Shown here in pieces: positions 1 to 3,472 of a DNA stretch of 6,008 nt; within the stretch, counting starts at the first letter, position 1; every line of letters begins with the position of its first letter. Position numbers and translations under genes: made by a program. The stretch is from Fimbriimonadaceae bacterium (GTDB lineage Bacteria; Armatimonadota; Fimbriimonadia; Fimbriimonadales; Fimbriimonadaceae): positions 1-6,008 of the forward strand of contig JANWJY010000114.1 of NCBI GenBank assembly GCA_025451715.1. Direction: 5' to 3'. The notes beneath the pieces were generated by a model. It did not search any database and was not told the DNA's origin. It saw only the letters and a program-made list of their open reading frames with translations.

Positions 1-2
1 GG

Positions 3-206
3 AAGGGGATGCTGGCGGAGATCAGCGCGAAGATCTCGAACATCAACACCAATATCACCAACATGGAAGCTCGCACGGGTGAGGATCAGCAGGCACGCAT
101 CGACATGACGGTCGAAATCAAGGACGTGAAGCACCTCGAGAAGGTGATTAAGTCGATCAAGGGCGTGCAGGGAGTGTTGGGGGTCGAGAGGACGGCTAGA
201 GCCTAG
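3..206 (+). CDS. RSH family (RelA/SpoT) (p)ppGpp synthetase/hydrolase, C-terminal ACT domain (5' partial)
   Basis: Only the last 67 codons are present; the reading frame is open through the left edge and stops with TAG at 204-206. The visible peptide begins KGMLAEISAKISN, continues INTNITNMEART, and ends with a hydrophobic strand-helix-strand pattern (MTVEIKDVKHLEKVIKSI, then GVLGVERT). This is the ACT (RRM-like) domain that closes long RSH enzymes; compare GMLHKVSSAIAQANANIESMN at the same place in E. coli SpoT. In the family this regulatory domain contacts the ribosome or tRNA and controls the balance of (p)ppGpp synthesis and hydrolysis, which take place in N-terminal domains lying outside the window. 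Whether the enzyme is a synthetase only or bifunctional therefore cannot be told. The gene converges on ridA, 62 bp away. The ATG at base 9 is an internal methionine, not a start. Family assignment is firm; the RelA versus SpoT symbol is left open. Confidence 0.88.
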   Translation, partial: KGMLAEISAKISNINTNITNMEARTGEDQQARIDMTVEIKDVKHLEKVIKSIKGVQGVLGVERTARA

Positions 207-217
207 ATCTCACGCCC

Positions 218-254
218 AGGTCAAAGGTCAAACGTCAAAGGTAAGGTAACGTTT
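218..254. repeat. Degenerate heptamer repeat between the RSH gene and ridA
   Basis: Reading on the plus strand, AGGTCAA (218-224), AGGTCAA (225-231) and ACGTCAA (232-238) follow one another, then two shortened units, AGGTAA (239-244) and GGTAA (245-249). A weak inverted repeat, AAACGT (230-235) with ACGTTT (249-254), overlaps the array. The pair of genes is convergent here, so transcripts from both sides end in or near this patch, but the hairpin is too weak to call a terminator. Similar heptamer patches flank lon. Confidence 0.55.
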
Positions 255-268
255 GGGCGGCGGTTCCC

Positions 269-649
269 TTACGACAGAACAGCGATGACGTCGATCTCCA
301 CTTTTACATCGCGCGGCAGTCGGGCCACTTGAACCGTCGCCCGCGCGGGCGGCGGTGTCACCAAGTAGCGCTCGTAGGTCGCGTTCATCGCCGCGAAGTC
401 GTTCATGTCTGCCAGAAACACTGTCGTGCGGACAACGTGTCCGAAGTCTGCGCCGGCTGCCTTGAGCAGAGCCACGATGTTGCGCATGACACGGTCGGTC
501 TGGGCCGCAATGTCCCCGTCCACCAGGTTGCCAGTGCTCGGATCGATTGGGATCTGACCCGACAGGAACAATAAATTCCCCGCGCGAATGGCCGGAGAGT
601 ACGCGCCTAGTGCCCGTGGCGCTTCGCTCGACGAAATCGCCTCACGCAC
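269..649 (-). CDS. ridA: RidA family reactive-intermediate (enamine/imine) deaminase
   Basis: A 126-residue protein, the usual length for the YjgF/YER057c/UK114 family. RidA hydrolyses reactive enamines and imines, such as 2-aminoacrylate released by PLP-dependent serine/threonine dehydratases, and so protects PLP enzymes in the cytoplasm; it works as a trimer. Visible hallmarks are PRALGAYSPAI (residues 11-21), LFLSGQIPIDP (27-37), a central helix ending in KAAGA, VVRTTVFLADM (72-82), and the signature PPARATVQVARLPRDVKVEI (100-119). Arg103 and Glu118 match the active-site Arg105 and Glu120 of the E. coli protein, which places it in the true RidA subgroup rather than the Rid1-7 branches. The start is GTG at 647-649, one base after the rpmB stop codon (TGA, 651-653), so translation is probably coupled to rpmB; no independent Shine-Dalgarno stands out. 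The family is certain; the exact physiological substrate is inferred from the family. Confidence 0.93.
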   Translation of the reverse strand: MREAISSSEAPRALGAYSPAIRAGNLLFLSGQIPIDPSTGNLVDGDIAAQTDRVMRNIVALLKAAGADFGHVVRTTVFLADMNDFAAMNATYERYLVTPPPARATVQVARLPRDVKVEIDVIAVLS

Positions 650-650
650 C

Positions 651-842
651 TCAGGCAGCCTTGGTGACCTTGCCGTCGCGCAGGCAGCGAGTGCACACTC
701 GCATTCGCTTGGCTGCGCCGTTGATCAGGGCACGGACTGTTTGGAGGTTGGGCTCGAATCGGCGCGGTCCCACGTTATGGGCATGCGACACCGTTCGGCC
801 CACGACTGGACCCTTACCGCAGATTTCACACCGCTTGGCCAT
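651..842 (-). CDS. rpmB: 50S ribosomal protein L28 (zinc-binding, four-cysteine form)
   Basis: A 63-residue basic protein beginning MAKRCEICGKGPVVGRTVSH and containing AHNVGPRRFEPNLQTV, both classic L28 sequence. L28 binds 23S rRNA in the large subunit. Two CxxC pairs (Cys5/Cys8 and Cys50/Cys53) make this the zinc-ribbon (C+) version. In many bacteria C+ ribosomal proteins are paired with zinc-free (C-) paralogues made under zinc limitation; no paralogue is in this window. An in-frame ATG five codons upstream (855-857) would add MKQEV, but MAKRC is the conserved family N-terminus and has AGGAAG just before it. The stop codon lies one base before the ridA start. The gene for the cysteine-rich protein ends 93 bp upstream on the same strand, so a three-gene transcript is possible, although a candidate promoter and a hairpin lie in the gap. 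Confidence 0.95.
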   Translation of the reverse strand: MAKRCEICGKGPVVGRTVSHAHNVGPRRFEPNLQTVRALINGAAKRMRVCTRCLRDGKVTKAA

Positions 843-844
843 GA

Positions 845-850
845 CTTCCT
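845..850 (-). promoter_or_regulatory. Shine-Dalgarno-like AGGAAG before rpmB
   Basis: On the minus strand AGGAAG ends two bases before the ATG at 842; its AGGA core is a little further away. The spacing is short, but the match supports the MAKRC start over the ATG at 857. Confidence 0.5.
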
Positions 851-857
851 GCTTCAT

Positions 858-880
858 GTAGCTTCCGGCTTAAGCCGGAG
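858..880 (+). repeat. REP-like element: GTAG followed by a perfect 16-bp palindrome
   Basis: GTAG at 858-861 is followed by a perfect self-complementary 16-mer, TCCGGCTT/AAGCCGGA (864-879). A GTAG tetranucleotide at the foot of a GC-rich hairpin is the format of REP sequences mobilised by RAYT (TnpA-REP) transposases. A second element of the same design and orientation lies at 3337-3362. This copy lies in the 5' leader of rpmB, read antisense to the GTAG orientation, and could also act as an RNA hairpin in that leader. No RAYT gene is in the window. Confidence 0.5.
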
Positions 881-923
881 GCCACTGACATACGTGTGGA
901 TTCGAACTCGGCACAAACGCCAA

Positions 924-929
924 ATTGTA
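924..929 (-). promoter_or_regulatory. Possible -10 box for rpmB-ridA
   Basis: TACAAT on the minus strand matches five of six positions of the sigma-70 -10 consensus and lies in the gap between the cysteine-rich gene and rpmB, about 80 bases before the rpmB ATG. No good -35 hexamer is present at 16-18 bases, so this is a weak call. It would let rpmB-ridA be transcribed without the upstream gene. Confidence 0.25.
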
Positions 930-935
930 GCAGGT

Positions 936-1586
936 TCAGGGGAGAATCAGGGGACTCGGCCCAGTGCCCGAGTCAGGCGACGTCTGTTCCCGGGCAGCGA
1001 GGTTCAATTGCAGCAGACGACCCATGAGAGACAAATACGCAGTATCCCCCCCTTCGGACACGTTGCGCGTCTGGCGCGAACCCTGTTCGATGGCGCGCAG
1101 CACGATGGCCACCTCGTGGTCGTACACGACAGCCCCCTGCTCTTTCATTTGTGCGAGCAAGGTCTTGAGTTCGGTTGCAAGCTTCTGTGCGGGCAGCGAT
1201 TGCGGCGCGTGCTCGTAGATGACCCCCCGCGCGGCGGTCTCGAGTGTTGATGCGCAGGCCTGCGCGGCCTCGGCCACGTCGTCGTCCACGAGTCGAGCGA
1301 ACCCTTCTGGCTTGTGCCGTGCGACTTGAGTTTGGAACAGAAAGAACAGCTGGTACTGGCGTTCCGTGAGGTGACGAATGGTCGGCAGTAGTGTCGCCAC
1401 GTCCCGCTCCTGCTGGCGACGAACAACCGCCGCGGGGTGTTCGCGCGCCGAGGCCAGGTAGGTGCAGTCGCTCGGGCAATTGATTTCTGTGAGTCGTTTC
1501 GTGGCGCAACAGACAGTACAGATGGTCTGGCCAAGTGCGGGACACTCGCGACGAGCTTTCCGTTGGCCACACACGGGACATGCCAT
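936..1586 (-). CDS. Unknown protein with N-terminal eight-cysteine zinc-binding head
   Basis: A 216-residue protein of no function I can name. The first 44 residues carry eight cysteines: Cys3, Cys6, Cys15, Cys23, Cys26, Cys27, Cys37 and Cys41, in the context MACPVCG, ECPALGQTICTVCCATKR and INCPSDCTYL. The CxxC and CxxxC pairs suggest one or two bound zinc ions in a compact ribbon or cross-brace fold. The rest (about 45-200) is helix-rich, with a charged stretch after PAAVVRRQQERD, the hydrophobic QYQLFFLFQTQV, and a regular heptad-like helix around QKLATELKTLLAQMKEQG. The tail, rich in Ser, Pro and Gly, looks disordered. No signal peptide or membrane span is seen. The start is well defined: TGA lies in frame two codons upstream of the ATG (1584-1586), though no clear Shine-Dalgarno precedes it. 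I recall similar cysteine-rich starts in Acidobacteriota hypothetical proteins. It may head an operon with rpmB and ridA, which would hint at a translation-related role; that is inference. Confidence 0.8.
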   Translation of the reverse strand: MACPVCGQRKARRECPALGQTICTVCCATKRLTEINCPSDCTYLASAREHPAAVVRRQQERDVATLLPTIRHLTERQYQLFFLFQTQVARHKPEGFARLVDDDVAEAAQACASTLETAARGVIYEHAPQSLPAQKLATELKTLLAQMKEQGAVVYDHEVAIVLRAIEQGSRQTRNVSEGGDTAYLSLMGRLLQLNLAAREQTSPDSGTGPSPLILP

Positions 1587-1759
1587 GTGTCAAGCTTCGC
1601 ACACGGGCCCGCTGGACAAAAGAGGTCACTCGACCGCCACAAATTGGCTCCCGCTTCTCGAACGCCGGCAGTACAGGGGATTTCACAAGGGAACGCGCCT
1701 TGCAGCCCAACGGACCAACGAGCCGCGCGGCCAGGAGCCGTCGGCATGGCGGAGGTGCT
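1587..1759. promoter_or_regulatory. Divergent intergenic region
   Basis: This 173-bp spacer separates two genes that start in opposite directions, so promoters for both must lie here or within the opposite gene. I could not pick convincing -35/-10 pairs. The only clear signal is the ribosome binding site of the plus-strand gene at its right end. Open frames run through it on both strands, but they look like GC-driven chance frames. Confidence 0.4.
1751..1755 (+). promoter_or_regulatory. Shine-Dalgarno GGAGG fixing the start at 1760
   Basis: A perfect GGAGG ends four bases before the ATG at 1760-1762. The same frame is open far upstream (to 1535), and this site is the main reason for choosing the internal ATG, which also clears the divergent gene. 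Confidence 0.7.
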
Positions 1760-2347
1760 ATGAGTGAAGCGATGTTTCGGAGGGAATCGCCCACGGAGTA
1801 CTTTCGTGGTCTCGTGGAATCGGCGATGCAATACCAGCGCGTCAGAGCGCGCGAGCAGACATCGTTCTACGTCGTCAACATGCTCGCCGGGTTCGTCCAT
1901 GCTGACCAGGCGTCGCTGTCAGGAGAGGATGACCCGCTCGGGCTTCGGCTGGTGGCGGCTCTACAGGCCGACGGCATCGTGCAGCGGGATGGTTTGCGCC
2001 GCGTGGGCGATCGCGCTCTGTTTGTCTCAGGCTTTTTTTCTGACAGCCTGCATCGTAGCCTCGTTGATATCGACTACTACACTTATCTTGGCGCGTACGC
2101 GTATGGTTCGTTGGCGCGTCTTGGGCACCCGGCCTTTGGTGACATTTTCGACGAGCTTGCCGCCAAGTTCACGGCATTTGTCGACGTGCTGAGCGAAGTA
2201 AGCGAGCGAACGGCGTTGACGTCGAATACGGACATCCTGCGCCTCTACGAAAAGTGGGTCCGTACGGGCAGTCCTCGAAGCGCCGACCTGCTGGCCGCAC
2301 GAGGCATCGTTCCCGTTCGTTCTGCGGGAAGTCGGACAATCCAGTAG
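1760..2347 (+). CDS. Conserved-looking protein of unknown function, 195 residues
   Basis: I do not recognise a named family. The protein starts MSEAMFRRESPTEYFRGLVE and is soluble, cysteine-free and mostly helical. Notable segments are TSFYVVNMLAGFVHAD (about residues 34-49), GLRLVAALQADG (about 61-72), GFFSDSLHRSLVDIDYYTYL (about 90-109) followed by a small-residue helix (GAYAYGSLARLG), and an amphipathic helix FDELAAKFTAFVDVLSEVSE. The C-terminus (KWVRTGSPRSADLLAARGIV) closes with a likely flexible tail. There is no signal peptide or transmembrane segment. A strong GGAGG sets the start. Codon use is like that of its neighbours, with strong third-position GC, so it looks like a real, expressed gene. 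A run of seven T (2033-2039) sits inside codons for Gly-Phe-Phe-Ser. It is divergently transcribed from the cysteine-rich protein and followed by a long non-coding leader for the DksA-like gene, so it is probably a single-gene transcript. Its function cannot be inferred from the sequence. Confidence 0.8.
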   Translation: MSEAMFRRESPTEYFRGLVESAMQYQRVRAREQTSFYVVNMLAGFVHADQASLSGEDDPLGLRLVAALQADGIVQRDGLRRVGDRALFVSGFFSDSLHRSLVDIDYYTYLGAYAYGSLARLGHPAFGDIFDELAAKFTAFVDVLSEVSERTALTSNTDILRLYEKWVRTGSPRSADLLAARGIVPVRSAGSRTIQ

Positions 2348-2498
2348 AGGACCGGCTGTGAGCAGACACAAGGTTCAGGCGGTCTACTGCAAAATGACGC
2401 TGGAACGTCGACAAGTTGTAGATATTTCGACACTCTAACCGTTCATGGGTTGAAAATGGGTGGAACGTGAAGGCGTCAGCCAAAACTGGCCTGAATTC

Positions 2499-2523
2499 GT
2501 CGGCACTGAGGCATTGTGCCGAC
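2499..2523. terminator. Perfect 8-bp stem hairpin, possible terminator
   Basis: GTCGGCAC (2499-2506) pairs perfectly with GTGCCGAC (2516-2523) around a nine-base loop. It lies about 150 bases after the stop of the 195-residue gene. No T-run follows on the plus strand, so an intrinsic terminator is not proven; it may be another kind of stem-loop. Confidence 0.3.
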
Positions 2524-2642
2524 AGAAACGTGGCTTTCTTACCGTCCTTTCGTGGGGACAAAATAGCGAGAAACTCACTTGACCTCTCTGGCGTCTAAAC
2601 GGCTGAACGTCATGCGGTGGCCCAGGACGGCATAGCTTGACT

Positions 2643-2725
2643 GCTCATAAGCCATAGACCAACTGAGATTTATGAGGAGCCAGCCAGTCGAGTTAAGGAG
2701 AGATCAAAGGTTGGCCTGGGTCTAT
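2643..2725 (+). repeat. Interlocked inverted repeats (possible pseudoknot) in the leader
   Basis: CTCATAA (2643-2649) is complementary to TTATGAG (2670-2676). Inside that loop, ATAGACCAAC (2654-2663) is complementary to GTTGG (2710-2714) plus TCTAT (2721-2725), with CCTGGG bulged out. The second stem reaches out of the first loop, so both together would form an H-type pseudoknot. The stems are short and AU-rich, so chance is possible. Confidence 0.3.
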
Positions 2726-2782
2726 CGCAAGGCGGCTACTCTTCCGAATATATAGAAGGCATTTATATTGCATATCGCAGCA

Positions 2783-2806
2783 ACGTCGCGAGCAACGGAG
2801 CGACGT
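2783..2806 (+). promoter_or_regulatory. Stem-loop abutting the Shine-Dalgarno of the DksA-like gene
   Basis: ACGTCGC (2783-2789) and GCGACGT (2800-2806) are perfectly complementary with a ten-base loop. The right arm ends at the base before AAAGGAG (2807-2813), so folding would sit directly against the ribosome binding site and could affect initiation. A regulatory role is inferred from position only. Confidence 0.4.
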
Positions 2807-2808
2807 AA

Positions 2809-2813
2809 AGGAG
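2809..2813 (+). promoter_or_regulatory. Shine-Dalgarno AGGAG for the DksA-like gene
   Basis: AGGAG ends 11 bases before the ATG at 2825, slightly long but usable. It supports the start at MATMTKTK rather than an upstream in-frame TTG at 2768, and it would be too far (20 bases) from the next ATG at 2834. Confidence 0.5.
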
Positions 2814-2824
2814 CGGCAGGCATC

Positions 2825-3271
2825 ATGGCGACAATGACGAAGACCAAGGCAGCGGCCAGAACGAGCCGCTACAACGAGCTGAAAGGCATGCTCGAGAATC
2901 GCCGCCGCGAACTAATGTCCGAAGTGCAGGGCAGGATTCGCGACGTCCGGGCCGAGGGTGGCAAGGAGCGCGACGTTCTCGACCAGGGCGAGAGCTCAGA
3001 GGTAGATATCCAAGAGGACATCGAGCTTGCCCTCATTCAGCTGAAGTCCGAAACGCTGAACAAGATCGACGCGGCATTGAGCCGACTCGACGAAGGCAGC
3101 TACGGCGATTGCTTCGAGTGCGGTAGCGAGATCGCACAGGCGCGTCTTCGAGCGCTGCCCTTCGCGGTTCGTTGCAAGGAGTGCGAGGAAGCGCGCGAGA
3201 CGGCGGAGCAGCGCGAGCGCAGCGCTCAGCGACGCGGCTCGTCAGCCTTCTTCTTCGACACGTCGAACTAA
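2825..3271 (+). CDS. TraR/DksA-family zinc-finger transcriptional regulator
   Basis: A 148-residue protein with the DksA layout. A basic N-terminal tail (MATMTKTKAAARTS) is followed by a long charged coiled-coil: RYNELKGMLENRRRELMSEV at residues 15-34, a turn region around 40-60, and a return helix IELALIQLKSETLNKIDAAL at 66-85. Then come the linker LDEGSYGDC and a C4 zinc finger with Cys96, Cys99, Cys117 and Cys120 (CFECGSEIAQARLRALP, then RCKEC). In E. coli, DksA inserts its coiled coil into the RNA polymerase secondary channel and, with ppGpp, tunes rRNA and amino-acid promoters. The coiled-coil tip here has DVLDQGESSE (50-59): the DxxD acidic pair is kept, but the alanine of the DxxDxA tip is glycine, and the return arm to the first Cys is about three residues longer than in E. 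coli DksA. The Arg/Gln/Glu-rich tail (about 124-148) is unlike E. coli DksA. The family is certain; true DksA function is not proven. Confidence 0.9.
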   Translation: MATMTKTKAAARTSRYNELKGMLENRRRELMSEVQGRIRDVRAEGGKERDVLDQGESSEVDIQEDIELALIQLKSETLNKIDAALSRLDEGSYGDCFECGSEIAQARLRALPFAVRCKECEEARETAEQRERSAQRRGSSAFFFDTSN

Positions 3272-3276
3272 CTAAC

Positions 3277-3296
3277 GCGCACGATAAAGCGTGCGC
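3277..3296. terminator. Hairpin after the DksA-like gene, candidate terminator
   Basis: GCGCACG (3277-3283) pairs with CGTGCGC (3290-3296) around the loop ATAAAG, beginning six bases after the stop codon. It is GC-rich and well placed for a terminator, but no T-run follows, so it may instead stabilise the 3' end or act with Rho. Confidence 0.4.
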
Positions 3297-3301
3297 CTAT
3301 G

Positions 3302-3315
3302 GGTGACGCGTCACC
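3302..3315. repeat. Perfect 14-bp palindrome
   Basis: GGTGACG/CGTCACC is perfectly self-complementary with no spacer. It lies between the DksA-like gene hairpin and the REP-like element. It could be a dimeric regulator's operator for lon, as a spacer-free palindrome makes a poor RNA hairpin. No regulator is identified. Confidence 0.4.
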
Positions 3316-3336
3316 TGTAGCGGCAATATGCGGTAT

Positions 3337-3362
3337 GTAGCGCGGGGGCTTTAGCCTCCGCG
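3337..3362 (+). repeat. REP-like element: GTAG followed by a 10-bp hairpin
   Basis: GTAG (3337-3340) is followed by CGCGGGGGCT (3341-3350), loop TT, and AGCCTCCGCG (3353-3362). All ten pairs form, one of them a G-T wobble. It shares the GTAGC start and the GGCTT-N-AGCC core with the element at 858-880, in the same plus-strand orientation. Confidence 0.5.
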
Positions 3363-3370
3363 AGTACTTG

Positions 3371-3435
3371 AAGCCCAAGTCCCACGTCCCGAGTCCTCGG
3401 ACGGAACCCGAGGTCAGAGCGTGGGGTTTGGGCTT
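3371..3435 (+). repeat. Heptamer patch folded as an imperfect long inverted repeat upstream of lon
   Basis: The left arm contains three heptamers: AAGTCCC (3377-3383), ACGTCCC (3384-3390) and GAGTCCT (3391-3397). Bases 3371-3386 pair with 3420-3435, with 14 Watson-Crick pairs and two adjacent G-T wobbles. An inner stem, CCTCGG (3395-3400) with CCGAGG (3408-3413), closes a seven-base loop. If transcribed, this would be a strong structure in the lon 5' leader, ending 37 bases before the ATG. Confidence 0.5.
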
Positions 3436-3472
3436 TGGTGTTCTTGGGCGATGGGTCTTAGACTCACTCACT

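Larger units (their letters stand above)
2348..2824. other. 477-bp gene-free region / long leader of the DksA-like gene
   Basis: No convincing protein gene on either strand. The antisense frame covering 2169-2561 overlaps the preceding gene and has no family resemblance. Base composition drifts AT-richer to the right (around 2640-2780). It contains an 8-bp hairpin (2499-2523), a nested pair of inverted repeats (2643-2725) and a 7-bp hairpin touching the ribosome binding site (2783-2806), each listed separately. It may carry the terminator of the upstream gene, the promoter of the DksA-like gene and a structured 5' leader. I found no clear sigma-70 promoter and no riboswitch class that I know. 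Confidence 0.55.

Noticed and set aside
900..906. TTCGAAT on the minus strand, suggesting a tRNA T-loop
   Set aside because: The flanking five-base arms do not pair and no acceptor or anticodon arm can be drawn.
547..1250. Plus-strand open frames antisense to rpmB and ridA
   Set aside because: They lie antisense to two certain genes and their translation is low-complexity shadow sequence.
973..1900. Long minus-strand open frames (973-1794 and 1145-1900) across the cysteine-rich gene and the divergent spacer
   Set aside because: They overlap the cysteine-rich gene in other frames, are very Arg/Ser/Pro-rich as expected of GC-rich chance frames, and show no family resemblance. The 936-1586 frame has the ordered cysteine motif and a tight upstream stop.
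2033..2039. Run of seven T in the 195-residue gene as a phase-variation slip site
   Set aside because: The frame is intact, seven T is short for slippage, and nothing in the context suggests a surface or variable protein.
2169..2561. Minus-strand open frame reaching from the leader into the 195-residue gene
   Set aside because: It overlaps a better-supported gene by about 180 bases, has no ribosome binding site I can see and resembles no family.
2672..2755. 27-codon open frame (ATG 2672, or TTG 2711 after AAGGAG at 2695-2700) as a leader peptide
   Set aside because: The ATG has no ribosome binding site, and the TTG version is only 14 codons with no attenuator-like codon run. It is possible but not supportable.
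3368..3472. Upstream extension of lon starting at TTG 3368
   Set aside because: The added 35 residues translate the heptamer fold-back and do not resemble any Lon N-terminus.
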